Positions 9,466 through 24,400 are shown, counted from the stretch's first letter. The stretch: 34,163 nt of DNA from Rhizophagus sp. LPA8_4_AMF (GCA_021464525.1 JADRCO010000417.1:1-34163), one strand, 5' to 3'. Numbers and translations: made by a program. The notes: generated by a model from the sequence alone, not told the origin.

Positions 9466-12400
9466 TTATACCCAACTTTGCCAACCAACCCACATAGAAC
9501 CTAACACATATGGATCTGTAGCTAAATCAATCAAGCATTCAACTTGTTCTTTAACACTAAAACACTTTTGGCATGTCCTAGTCCTAACATTATGATTTGG
9601 GTCCCCTTTAGCAATATTAATAATCGGAGCAAACCAAGATTTATTTGAATGGCCAGCTTTCAATTCGTCACAAATGATATCTATAGGAAATTGAAAATGT
9701 TAAGGATAGGTTATGATGTAATAAAGACTAATTGTATAAAAATTATATATATAAAGGATACAGGCTGGATTTTCGAGCTCAAGCTTGCGTCGAGCAATAT
9801 CTAATTTCTGTCGTGGATACCATTCCACGGTTTGCAAATTCTCTTCACCAATCTCATTACTATTCCGATTTTCTAATTTAAGAAAAGTTTAGTAATTGAG
9901 TGTATCAATATGATTAAAAGATTTATTTAAATAACCTACTTTGATTGTTTGCACGAGTTAGCCAATCCAATAATGGTTCTTTGACAAAGATGTCCATTGC
10001 ATTTAATAAGATATCTTTGTTTGCTTGCATTACTGTAAATGAAGATTTCATTATGTAAACATTATTAGAAAATTTAAATTTTATACAAAATTTTCCATTT
10101 TAGGGTTACTCACTCTGCAATATTTTAATCATCGGGTACTCCAAAAGCCCTCTAGACCCAAGAGGTTCCATTAATGTTTCTATCTGCCTGGTGAGTCTGA
10201 AGGGTATTAATTCTGGAACTTCTAATGTTTCTGTCGCTGACCCAAATGCATGACCGAAATCAATAGATATCAATGATCCCCTAAAAATAGAATCAAATCA
10301 AGTTATTTAAATTATTTGAGTATTTAATATAAAAATCATAAAAATCATTGTAATCTTACTTCGTCATATCAATTAAGAAATTCTCTAAATGCCGATCTCC
10401 AATACCAATAAGATATCCACATATGCTGATTGCTGCATGACACTTTACAAATTCGGATCGAATCGATAAATGTGCTTCAGGGGAAGCAGCAAGCTTATAT
10501 AGTGCCCTTTTTAACAAATCATTATCAATGTCTCTCTGTAGGTCTTTAAAATGTCGAACTACAGCATCACGGTCTACTTTCATAAACATACTATGATAGT
10601 CTATTTCAAATAAAAAAGTAGGAAAATTTGAAAGTTAAAGTATATATTGAATATAAAATTCACAATACACTTCATTAAATATGAATTTCATACTTTGGTA
10701 TTGTTGAACCCAACGCGAATGCATTGATTGTGCATCATCGAATACTCTAGAATCATCAAGTTCCCTTTCAATAAAAGAACGCATGGGCCTTGTATTATTG
10801 ATCCATTCTATTATTCCAAGACTACCCGTTATTGGAACAACCTATAAATAAATAAAGGGACATTTTAATATTTAATAAATAAATACAAATATGTAACGTT
10901 AACTCATAACCTTGTAAGTTCTTTGTGTTATATTACGCTGGGAACAGAAAGAATCTTTTTTCATTATTTCGTTCATAAGTGAAAATAATTGTTGGACTCT
11001 TTGATCTAATCTCAAATCTTCGCCCCCCTTTTTTTAAAAAAAAAATCATGTCAAAACTATAAGGAGAAAAAAAACGGAAAACCGATGATTATAAAATAGG
11101 CTTACTTTCACAAGAAATGGATATTCGTTGCCATCTGTACCCAATATACTAATTCGTTTTGGTTTGCGTAATGAATATAGAACCATGATCTTGGGATTAA
11201 AACTCGAGATCTTGACGTGTTTACTTGGGTCAGGAATACATGATAATCCATCATATTGTCCCGGAATTTCAATTTCCTGTAAAAATATATATATAATCAA
11301 TTACTAGAAAACATTTAAAAGTCATAAAAATTCTGTGATATTAATACCTTTCCAACATTTGAGGAAGAATACTCAGCAAGCCAAGAAGAATAAGATTTCA
11401 ATAAATTAGCACCTTCTTGTGCTCTTCTGTCTTGACGTTTAATATTTTTTATGTAATAATCCCATATTTTTGATTTAAAATCGTTTGGCGACATTCTTGC
11501 TAATATTGAACCTTCACTTCCTATAAAATTTATAACATATCTTGGCATATTAATTACCTATATACACTTGTTTAAGAATTTAAAATTAGAGCTTACCGCA
11601 AAGATTCAACAAATGTTCAGAATGCCGATTAACAAATTCTTTAGGTAAGATATGTTAAGGAATTAATATATGGCATAATGATAGTCGTAAGAGTAACAAA
11701 ATAATTAAAGGATATCAAAAATTCCATGATGAGAATTAGGCTTTAGCAAAAATGAGCTAATTTCTTGAAAAGAGGTCTTTATTTCTTCTACTTTATCACC
11801 TGAACTGTTCGCCTTGATCAACATCTAGATATTCGAAAAATTAGTCAAATCAATATTTTTACAATTCATATAATTTATACATACATAAACCGAATTGGCC
11901 CAATTACAAAAATGTATCTCGGAATCTGTAAGTCTACGGAGCTCAGTTACAAATATATCAGTAACATCACATTTTATCATTTGTTTTAGTTCCTGAACTT
12001 TTGATTTATTTTCTCGGACTAAAAGAGTACTTTCATCGAATTTATAATATTCGCTACTAATAGTAAGCGGATAATACAAGCTCCTAGGAAATTCTTCTGC
12101 AAGCTATTGTTTAAATTATAATAAATAAGTTAAAATCGGAGCAATCTTAAAATATACTTATTTACACATACCTTAAATAATATTGGGAAAACACAATGAG
12201 CTATAGATTGATCTAAGATCGCAACAATTTGAGGAATCCATCGAATAAATTTCCATACAGACTCAACAGATTCCACCTAAGAGAATTTTATGAATACTAT
12301 AATAAATAAGATAAGATAAGATATAAGGAAATTTACCTTCTCTTTAAATATTGATTGTGTATTATGATATTTTTCAATAATTTGAAGCAATCTTGGAAAT

Positions 12401-15400
12401 AATTCAGTTGCTTCTTTCGAACCATTTTCCATTGCTTGCAATATGCTCTCTACTACATTAGAAGCATACTGCGCAGGATCAAATATAATTTGCTATAGAA
12501 CAGATGAAATAATTTTTAGATGGCGAAAAATCTATGTAAAAACATCTTTAACATAGTTGAAAATAATATTTCATTATAATTACCATTTGTTCCTCTGTAG
12601 AATCAAGTTTACGTAAAAAATAATCGCAGAATTTAGCAAACTTGACAAGGACTTTAGCGTGCATTGTTGGCTATTTAACATAAAAAGGTATTGGATGTAT
12701 TAGAAATATGAAAAAGTTTAATGGTATTAAGTTATTGTACTTTTACCTTTAATTGTAAAGTTGTTTCCTTCGAGGCATTATTAAAAAGATTATATCCTTG
12801 CTCAATAAAATAATTTTTGTTATTTTTGATTTTGGACAAGCTTCTATTAGGTACCCTTTTATCTAGTTCAGAAATTAAAAGTCCATATGTTTCACTTTCT
12901 ACTATTCTCATCTTTATATCATTCTTAAGATCAGGAGACTGAAAAAAAAAAATTAGTATATTAATTATCTAATAAGAATATAAAACCAAATGTTATACCT
13001 CTACCTTTATTTTTTTAAATTCTTCTGATAATGCTAGTAATATTTCTGCCTTTCTTTCAGTATCAATTGTGTTTTGAGCTTCACGAAGATTCAGTTTAAA
13101 CTGATAATAAAACAATCTCTTGTCATCGATAAGTTTCAAATTTCTTATTTTACTTAAACAAACTCGAGCAACTTCAAAATTTCTTTGTATTCGTGCAGCT
13201 GATGACATTTTCAACAAACTTTGACTTTCCAATGAAACTTTTCTTCTATTAAACTGATTAAAAAAAAATTATAACCATTGATATAAGAGACAAACATTAA
13301 AATAACAATTTGTAACTTACATGATTTACTTTTATTATTTCGGCCATTTCATTAAGGATAGATTGACGAGTTGTCACAATATCATCCCATGTATTGGAAG
13401 AATCAAGAGTTTTTGAAGGAAATCTAAAATCGAAAAATAATGAAAAAACTAGCAAGTAAAGTTTAATGTTAAAACTACTATTTTACCTCCTTTCCCAACG
13501 TGAGATTAATTTATTCCAAATTTGATCCTCTTCAGAAGACTGGGTAAGATTCAGAAATTCCTCTATTTCTACTATCTAAAAATTTGAATAATATATTTTC
13601 TAGAAATTATTGATAATCAAATATCATACAAATTATAGCAAAATTTACCTGCTGCAAAGAACTTAGTTTACCCAATCGAGTACCAATTGCCAATGGATGT
13701 AAAGTGGACCATGTGAATAAGAAATTATCAAATGCTTTTCGAACATATAATCGGGCTTGTTCTAAATCCTTCTTCGTTACTGAACTCAATGCAAGTTCTA
13801 AAACAAAAATTATCTTTTGAGGTTTGTGTTACAAGCTATTATTTTCGACGAACATTATTTACATACCGATTGGATATTGCGTAGTCAACAAAGATTTTTG
13901 ATATTGATTACTTATAGCACTATTAATAAAATCAAAAAAGAGCTGACGATGTTCACTGTTGTCATCGCTATTGTCATCGCTGAGTGATAATTTAAAGAAG
14001 CTATGGATAAAATGTTGTAAATATATATCCTGAAAATTTTACATCAATTTTAATTAATTAAATAATAAGTATAATATTCACGATTAAATATAAGAATTTC
14101 TCCAAACCTGTAATTCATCTTCCCATAAGTTACTTAATTGACCTTCAATATCAACAAGAACAGTCTCTGCTAAGTCATCCCATTGACATAACTTTTCAAA
14201 GCAATCAAAACGTCTTTCTTCCCACAAAGCAACCTAATATATTAAGGTTATTAAAATATTAAAATCCTATTGAAATAATATATTTATAATATTACAATAA
14301 ACAAACCTCAATATCATCAACATCAGTTTCACTTTTTAACGCTTCTAAATAATATTTACATGCTAGTGCGTAATCTCCCAAAAGTTCAGCATTAAGGGCA
14401 TCTGTAAATCAAACCAAATTTATTATATTATTGCATGATATATTAACAATTCTACTATGATTACTTACCTTTTGTAAGTTCACTGACAACTATTTTGCTT
14501 TCATAGATACTTTTGTAAACATCATGACCATCAATAGATTTATATAAATGACTCAATTCAATCCAAGGCCTTTTGCTTGAAGCGACAAGGCTGGAATTTG
14601 TAGTACGTAGCCTTTTTGATTCTAAATCAGAAATAAAAATAAATTTTTTGTCGTCTATTATTATTCTAATGAAAAGAACAAAAAAAAACTAATTTACCTC
14701 TTTCTGAAGAAGTGTGTAATAATTGCCGTTCTATCAATATAATTCCCAATGATTCCGTTGAACTTAAATTACATGCTTTACGAATCATATTGGGATCAAT
14801 TTCGATATCATTGACTTCATAGCATATTCTTAAACAGCTTCCAATAAATGGAGGGAAATTCATTGTGGTTTTGCTAAATATGTTCTGAATATGCTGACCC
14901 ATGGCTTTTTTGTACTCATTTATCTCTTCTGACTACAATAAATACATATTATTTTGTATATATTCAAAACAGTAAACACTCAATTGAATAGCCAGATGAT
15001 ATTTTACCTGTATTTTATTGTCAAGTTGATTATATATTGAAACAAACAAGGATGTGAATAAAATTCGAGATATGTCTAAATCTCGTTGTGCCAATGTTTG
15101 CAATGGATTAATTAGATCTCCATGATTAATTTCAATATCAGGGAGTTCTCCTATTAAAATTTGATATTAATCACAATAAATAATAATGAATAAATGATGA
15201 AAAGTGAGTTTTCAAATAAAATTTATCCCAGCTTAGCTTACCGACTCGATATTGACGTAACATTGAAATATTTTCCGGATATATGTTTTGACTAGTTCTG
15301 TATATTTCATCTTGCTTTTTTTGCGATGCCATAATTTGTTTAAAATCAAGTTGAGAATACGTTTTGAGGGATCGTCGACCAAATCTTTGATATTCTGAAC

Positions 15401-18400
15401 TTCGTGCTGATCTATATAGAAAAAATTTAGGTAATTTGGTTGTGAATTATATATTAATAGTTCAGAACGAATAATTACCTTTGTGTACCGTCTTGATCTG
15501 TTTGATCACTTTTAGAACTTTGGGTAAACGGTTGTGAAAATAACAAATTTGACTGTGTCAAAGAATAGCCAGCAACTTGAGAACCGAGTCCTGTATTTCC
15601 TGTTTAATTAAATGAATAATATATCCTATAATAAAAAGATTATTGAAAAACCATGCAAATGATTCTTGCCTGGATCAAGAGTCAAACTAAACGCCAAATC
15701 TTTATTCGTTGCTCGAACTAAACCCTCTTGCCTTTTAAAATTTCCCTGTAAATAACAAGCAAATAATTTTGTTAAATTATTGAAAAAAACAATCATCTTT
15801 TTTTTCCTTTTACCTTTGGTTTGCTTGTTTGTGTATTCACGAATAAAGGAGTCATAGTATTATTTACTCTCCATGAAGTGTCAATGTCATCATAATTTTC
15901 ATCAAATCTAGATTGCGGCAATGGTTGATCAAATATAGGCTTATTATAATCAATACTTTTCTTGGATCCTTCAAGTAATAGGTAACAGGCATAATTAAGA
16001 AATAAATTCTCGGCCTCGGTATAATAAAGATTTCTAGTTTCATTAAAGATTAAATTAGCATTAGGAATAAACGCTTTTTCTTTTTTTTCTTTTGTTTTAA
16101 AAAAAATTTTTAAGAGCATATAATACAAACCCAATAAGCTCTTTTAGCTTTGTAAATGTATCATATGAAAGTTCTTCCTGTGCGTGCCAAAATTCAATTA
16201 ATGCTTGCTGAATCGATTCATCTGTATCTATTAATCCCCGTAAAAGATTTATTTTCAATTTATGTTTTATTTCATCATTTTCATTAATCTTATTATACAT
16301 TTTGACCAAAATCGTGTAATAAGATTTCTAAATGCACATTTTCGCAAGTTAAGGATTCGTTAGAAATTATTATTAAATAAATCATAATCCTCTTAATAAA
16401 CATCAAGGATACTCTGCAATCATTATTAGGATGATCTTGAAAGCTTTCGACCAAACTTTCCAAATAATATTCAAATGTCGATACATCAATCTCCTGAAGT
16501 ACACCAGCTAATATTCTTAAGGCAAGCAACTGTTCGTTTTCATCTCTTTTGGAATAATTTGTAAAAATTAAGCTCAGCTAATATGAATTAATAAGGGAAA
16601 GTACAATTACCTGTGTTTTAAAAAGCCTAGAAGTCGATCCCTTTGCAAATTCGTAAGCAAATCTGGATCATGTCCTGCGCAAAATGAAATTATTTCTAAA
16701 GCTAATATCTTATTATTTAGTAATCTTGGTAGAATACCGAAGACATATTTTAGAAATCTAATAGCTACGTCGACATCGTGCATTGAGATATGATGAATAA
16801 CAGTAAGGAAGTTTTTCATGTCAGATTCATTAGATAACGATTGTTTATACATTCCAGATATCTATTCATAAATCAAACTATTAATTCATAATTAAAAAAT
16901 TTAAAATTATTAGAAATCATTGAAATAAAAAATTACTTTTTGCAACATCGGATTCAATAAAGACGATAAGCCTTCTGAACAATGATATTTCCTTAAATGT
17001 TTTACGGCCAAACCACAAACCTATATATATAACGATAAGTTAAATAAAACAAGTCAAAATGGTTTATGATAAGATAAATTAATTTTTTTCCAAACCTCAG
17101 CAGCCAACGCACGAACATTTGAATTAATATGGTTCAATAAATTATTTGTTAAATCCATATAGAATTTATCAGACGTTAAACCGCCTAAATCAAGTCCAAC
17201 TTCGTCTTGAAACAAGGGCTTGTCATGAGCTAAGACTATTCCTAGTAATTGTAATCCTGTATAAACTTTGTCAACATTCCCTGTGGAATCACTAATTAGT
17301 TCATGAATGACGCGCTGAAATTGACAGTATTTTTTAACATTAAAAACGAAATTAATTTTATTTGAATATTAAATATGCTAGAAATTTTACCGTAGGTACA
17401 ACAATTAATTCACTCCAAATTTCGAATATTGCTTTAATGATTATAATATTATTCCTAATGATAACGCGTGATTCATTATAAGAATTTTTCATCAAAAACT
17501 CCTGGAAAATTTATAAGGTAAAATTTTAAAATTACAATGAAAAAAAAAAAAGATTTAAAAGTAAACTAAGATTAATACCATCAATTCGTATATTAGAACT
17601 TTATCTTGATGAGATTCTAACTTAACGAAAGAACCCCAGACAGTAACAATCGCGCAAAGGTCCTAAATACAAATAATAAAATAGGATAATTATCAATTAT
17701 AAAAATTTAAGCTCAAATCGCAATTACCTGAATAAAATAGTTAATTCCTTCGCCATATGAGATTCCTTCAGTTATCAATTTTATAACAGGACGAATCCAT
17801 GAAGAAGCATATTTTTCAAATGCTTCTGGAATATTAATTATAATTTTAGCAATAAATAACCGTATATTGATATGCGTGTCATTTTCTACATGAATAAAAA
17901 ACAATTTAGCAAAGTTCAAACTTGAAATTATTTAACCAATAATAATTTACCTTTATTTTCATTTCCTATATTTGTAAATTTTTTATACATATCATTCATC
18001 CAACCAGGCATTAACTCAACTGGATCTGCCGGTTTTGTTAATTGACTATGGAGTCGATCTATAACTTTAATAAGAATTTTCATACAAGGATGGCGATTAA
18101 ACTCATCAATCTCCAATTCAAGCCTAATAAATTGAAATATAAAGATAAGTAACTTAAGAGACAAAAATTAATAATTAATAATTATAATTTACTCTAATTT
18201 ATTTTCAACTTGTTCGTCAATCTCCATTGGGATTGGATCCGAGTCGGATTCACTAACATTATCTTCAGATTCATCAGGGAATTCTTTAAAGAGGGCACCT
18301 CCCTATTTAACGAAGATTTTTCATTTGATCAGTTATCTATTATAAAAGGGTTCAAAAAGCACTCATATACGAACTCAACTTGGGTTACACTTGAATCTGC

Positions 18401-21400
18401 CAAATATTGCGACGCAATATATTTCAAACTACTTGATCTTTATTAAAATATAGTAAATTAGGTTCAATGAGTATGAGAATATTTAAAAACAAATATAAGT
18501 CGATTAATTTAAATATCGCACAGTTTTGCTTCCTTGAAGGTTCTTCCAGATCTTGATTTAAGATCATCGACTTTTGATCTAAAAAACGGCTGATTTAATT
18601 CAACTTTTATTTTATAAGTCGCCTAAATATTTATTATAAGTTAGTTTTAAGTATGTACTAAGATACGAGAAATTTTAAAATACCTCTAAATCAACAATGT
18701 TTTCCCATAATAATTCGCCTTTTGAAATATTTTCGGCAAATAAAAATGCTTTATAAAACACTGGATTGTCTTGGGTACACAAAATTACAGCTGCCAAAGC
18801 ATTGTATGCCTCGCAACGGTAATGCAAATTAGCTTCAGACAATAATTTATTACCGTTGTCGTCCTAATAAATTAAGATCATTAATTTTTAATAAAAAAAA
18901 AATTTTTAAATTTTAGAATTTTACTTATATTAAATTCATACTTTTTCCGCACGTGATTTAATCTTATGTGCTTTTTCCATCACTTTTCGTGTCAATTCCT
19001 TTGCTTTCAATGGTCTTGTTTGACAATAAGCTTTAACAATTTCGCCTTTTTCGGAATATACATCTTCCACGGAAGCACGAAGATAAAGAATGTAAATTTT
19101 GTTAAAGATTTTAAAGCTATAGCATGCCCAAAGTCATTAATAGTTAAAAAAAGGATATTTGCAAAAGAGTCAGTGATCCTGCCTTTTCGTTAAGACAATA
19201 AATTTTTTCATCAACATTTCTCGAGTATTTGTCACGTTCAAGAAGGTCAATAATTTCATTGATATGCTTCTTGAAAAAGTCTAATACAAATATCTTTGGA
19301 CCTTGCAGCAAAGGTGGTGACAAAATCATTTCAATAATGTTTCGTTGAAAGCTAATGTATGTTGGATTTGTAAAATATCTGTATATATAAAATAAATTAA
19401 TAACAAATTAAGAGCTGATTTAAATCCAGAAAAAAGTTAAATTATAAAAAATACAATTACCCGTAAGCTATATCCATTGTATCGACATATTTAGAACGAG
19501 AAAGTTTTGATATAAATTCGCTAGCTTGTCGCTGAAATTCCTCTCCGTACACGTGGTCACTCTCGCGACAGAAAGTGGGAATCAAGATTTTAAATAAGCT
19601 CACATTTCTGGACCTCACCATCGCTTTAAGAATTTTATCAAGAACTGATAAATATTCATTTAGTCTATATAAAAATTAGCAATAGCCATAAATAAATATA
19701 AAGGTTAAATAAAAATTGTAATAAAATACGATAAAATACTTTTTAGTTCCAAATTTCGAATAATCCTTAGAATCAGTAGGTAATTGTTGATAAAGAATGA
19801 ATTCAATAAAACCTTCAATCTAAAAAAATCAATAACAAATTATAATTTACTCTTATTTTACAATAAATTATTTTAACCTTATGATTTCACCTTTTCTTTT
19901 GGCAGATCTGATTTGAAGTAAAAAGGTAGAAGATCCAAAGCTTCATTCTTGAACTCAAGTTCTATATTTCTATCAAGGAATGCTTCATAATCTTCACGAA
20001 ATAGATTTTGGAATTCTCTCAACGAAAATCGTCTTAGTAAGTTCGGCTCCAGCATAAATAATCCATTCCATAATTTCAATAAATAATGCCGATCATAAGT
20101 ACACATTTTCACGCTGCATGTAATAAGGGAGTTAAAATTGATTATAAATATTAAAAAAATGACATTGCAATATATACTTACAAACTTTTAAGGAAATAGA
20201 ACTCCGAAATCAACTATAATTAATTAAGAGTATAAAATAAATAGTTAACCATTAAAATAAAAAAATAAAATTCTTTAAGAACATTTTTGCACTCACATGA
20301 TCCAAAAATGCCAAGCTCTGTTGGGTGTCTTTCTTAGAGGTCAAATAATCAATTAGATTTAATATTATGTCCTTAACTATATCAATATTCATTTGATCCC
20401 TAGTGAAATCACTAATATTCTCGTAGAAAATCTTAGCAAATTCTCTAAAGTTACGTGAAATATGTTCATTGATCTAATAATTAATAACTTTTGATTAGTT
20501 TTAAGATAAGATGGATTACAAAATAAATGAAATAATGATGACATACAACTGAAGAAAATTTCTGGCAATAAATAGTTCCATTTTGATGATAGAAATTCGA
20601 GTTATTGCCGGGAAAGCCCTAAAACAACAATTTCAATAATATAAAAAGAATTGTGATCATTAAGTATATAGCATAAAAAACAAAGACAGGTACATTACGT
20701 ACGACTATATCACTAAGAAGCCATTGGTTAATTGCACCATTATATTTACTAAACGAAAGAGCAAATGATAATAACTGTCTAATAAGTTCAACCCATAGTG
20801 GATCTAAAACGTCCCGAAGGTCATTAAATTTCTTCCAGATGGCTAAAATGTAATCATATAATTTTGAACTAGTATTCATATATGAAGTCATTTCGTGCTC
20901 TAATAAATCTGGAAAAAGCCCAGACGAGCTGAGAACCAAATATCCATGAGTAATTTGGATATAATATGTAGGATCTACAATGAATTATTGTAACGTTAAA
21001 TTCTTGAGAAATAAATAATTAGACACAACAGTTAAGTACCTGATTTATCTAATTCAATATTTAATAAATCGACTTCATCAAAAAATGCAATCTCTGCGAG
21101 CTCTTGCGCCAATTGTTTCAATTGAGTTTCATTATTAATAGACAACTCCTTAAACAACGTAAATAATGTTCCCACGTGTTTAATCAACTTTTGTTTGATT
21201 ATGTTATCTGGAAATTGGTCCAATCCAATAATATTAGGATGCAGCAAACAATTTCCCAATAATTTGTAAAATCGCTTTCCAATAATATTGGAATTCCACA
21301 AAGGTGCTAGATTGTTTGGATCTGTCTCTTTGAATAGTACAATAATAAATCCTATTAAGTGTTCGATAATTTGAATTTTTCGTGTTAACCATTGCAATCT

Positions 21401-24400
21401 CTCTGCAGGAGTTAAAACATTTCCAGATCCCATAGGGTATTCCTCATCAATATCCATAGCATCAGGAACAAAGCGTTCAACGTCATTTTGTACCAAATTT
21501 TCCAAGAAATAGATGATTGCTTTACTTAACATAGTATCAGAACTTGTGATTAAATCTAAAGGTGACACGAACTTTTCCTTTGTAAGCCATTTATAATTAG
21601 CTAAAACGGATAAAAGTTGCAAACACCAATCTTTTGTCTGTTGGGCAGCTAAGCTTTTATGTAACAAATTCGATGGATAAAGTTCTGAAGTTTTATAAAG
21701 ATTCTCTAAAAACGTTGAATTTCTATCAAGTCTAGCTTTAACCCATCTAAAGCCTGTTTTAAAGTCTTAAATAAGAAGTAAAATATCGTTAGAATAAATA
21801 ACTAATAAATAAACATATTATATTCTACAATATTACCTGGAAGTAATTTCACAAATTCACCAAATAATTCGCGACAAATACTTGAGTAATCTTGTTCTTT
21901 TCTGCCTGTCTCAATAAATAACCACTCAACCAAAGATGATAAGTTAGGTCTGTCAAGATTAGTAAATTTCCTTCTCATGGAGGTCTCACTTAAAAATAAA
22001 TTTGATTTTACAATAATTATTTTTTTTAGATGACGAATTGCTGAGATTGCCTGTTGACGCGTCCCTAAAGAATTAATGTAAAATATAAGTTTATATTTAT
22101 TTTATACATCACTTAATAAATAAAACTTAATAAAATCTTACCCGTCGCAGACTGATCATTATCAGAAAGTCTTAGATTGACTAGCATCCAATACAAAAGT
22201 TCAAATGTAAACTGGTCAACTAGATATTCTTCTTCACGAAATATTCGATAAATTTTATTAATAGAGAGAGAAGCTCCGAGACGCTTTATATAATCAGGAT
22301 GAGCACACAAACTATACAATCGCTTTAGTAACGATTTCATATTCATTGAACTTGCTTCTACCTGCTTTTATTTAAGATAAAAAATTAGTTTAAATCTAAT
22401 ATAACGCATATCAGAAATTCGATAGAAATGTTACAATACCGCCGACGATCGTTTAATCGACCATATTAAAAATTCATTCAGACATTCTGCACCGTAATCT
22501 CTCAGCGAACCCCAAGGATTACATATCGCGTCAATACAACATTGTAATAGCGCAATGGTTTCTGGGTTCTCATATTGTGCATTATTTGTATACCAATGAA
22601 TTAATTGAGCAACAAGTCGGCGAAAGATTTTTCGTGGTACAGGATCAGTATCAATTGCTAATCGCAGAAAGGCAGGAAATATTTTACGATATATGCGAAC
22701 AAATGGGCTCTAAAAATCGTTCATAAATATGAGTATCTAACTTATATCTTTTCTCTTTCCAATAATTAAATGATACCTGACTCTGCCCCGATAATTGAAA
22801 TGCACTTTTTCCGATCATAACTATAACGATTGAATGCAATAATTCACAAGCAACGATTTTTGTTTTACGATCTGGTGCAGACTCTGCGAGTTCCACTATA
22901 CGTGGTAAGAATTCGTCTAAAAATTGAAACAATTTAATATGATATATGTATGTATGTAAATATTTTTTCAATTTAAAATATTTTACCAATTAGAATTTCA
23001 ACTTTAGTGTCGGGAAATGGAACATTGAATGATAAGCGTCTTTCAGGATCCCAAGCAAGTAATTTATTATTTGATATCTTGGATCCTGCTGGATTCATTG
23101 CGGGACTTGACCGATATACCATATCATTGTTTACAATGTCTTCAAACACAAACTTGCTAACTCCGCCAAGTCTTCCTAGCAAACGAAGGACACGCACTTG
23201 CAAATCGTGTAATCCTACATTTTTTTCTAATTGCCCAATCTTAATAATAGTATAATAATAAAATCAATCAATAATTAAATCACAGCGAGTCTAACACACA
23301 TATTATAAAACTGATATATACTCCAACGACAGTTTTGTAAGATTTTTTTTGTCCTTTAGATTTGACCCTCTCTTTCCTTGTCTGATCAAGTGACTTGAAA
23401 TTTCCACGCCTATTACGTTGCAAATTTCGAATATGTGCAAATTCTTTAATAGGATTGTCCACCGAATCAGCCTTAACCAATAAATATTCATTAAAGAGAG
23501 GTAATATCTGTTCAAGCCATTTTCTAATATCCTGAGGTCCCTGCAAATCCACTAATTTCTCAATTGCATTTATACCAATAGTTGCAAGAGTTTGATAACT
23601 TAGTCCCATTTTTAATGAAATACATATTGGAGTTATAAGGTTTTGTATATTAATAAGTTCTCGCGGAATGGAAAGTACAAGACGTAAACATGATGCCAAT
23701 AAATCATCCTTATATTGAGAAAGTTTAGCAGAAACTTCTTCAAAGAATTTAATGAAAAGGAAATAGCTCGCTCGTTGATCTGGTGGCGCGGTTGTTGATA
23801 ATTGATCCCGAGAATCTTGCATCGTGATATTCTGGTTTTTATTAATGATTTAAGTTAATATTTCAAAACAAATTAGAATAATTCTAATTGCAGATACCTC
23901 ATTATCAACATTCTTTATACCGTCAAAAAATTTGATAGATTCGCATACTGTCAGACACGAGCTTAACATTTTGTAGAATCCACTAACATACGGGTATTGG
24001 GTGGAAAATGTTATTAGCGTGTCACTAGCAAGATAAACCCATCTTGAAAACAAATCGCTTTTTATTTGAGGCAAAAACAATTGCCAGAAATCCACAAGGT
24101 TTTGAAAAAGAACGAAATCCTTAAAAACTATCGGTTGAAGAGTTTCTAAATCACCGGAACCCGCTATAGCTATGAGATTGGCGTCAATTTCATGATCATT
24201 ATTCTTCATTATGGATGTTCCAAGCTGAGCATCTCTAGCTTCTGTAACCGTTAAATTTAAAGTCCGTAACAATTGAAATACTGACGACATAAATTCATCA
24301 TAAAGTATCGAAAAGAATTCCAACTGAATGGTGCGTAATTGATTTTCCTCAATCGAAAAGCCACTTTGATCAATAATCCACGACAAAGTTGAATCTTTAA

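Noticed and set aside
16034..16130. Apparent frameshift in the DNA-PKcs gene where two long frames overlap
   Set aside because: A GTTTGT donor at 16130 and the AACTAG acceptor at 16034 give a normal 97-nt intron, restore phase, and yield [14 protein letters not shown], which fits the family.
18210..18446. Open frame of 78 codons on the plus strand
   Set aside because: It lies across DNA-PKcs exons on the opposite strand and shows no motif. The same holds for 18966-19193 and 23007-23255.
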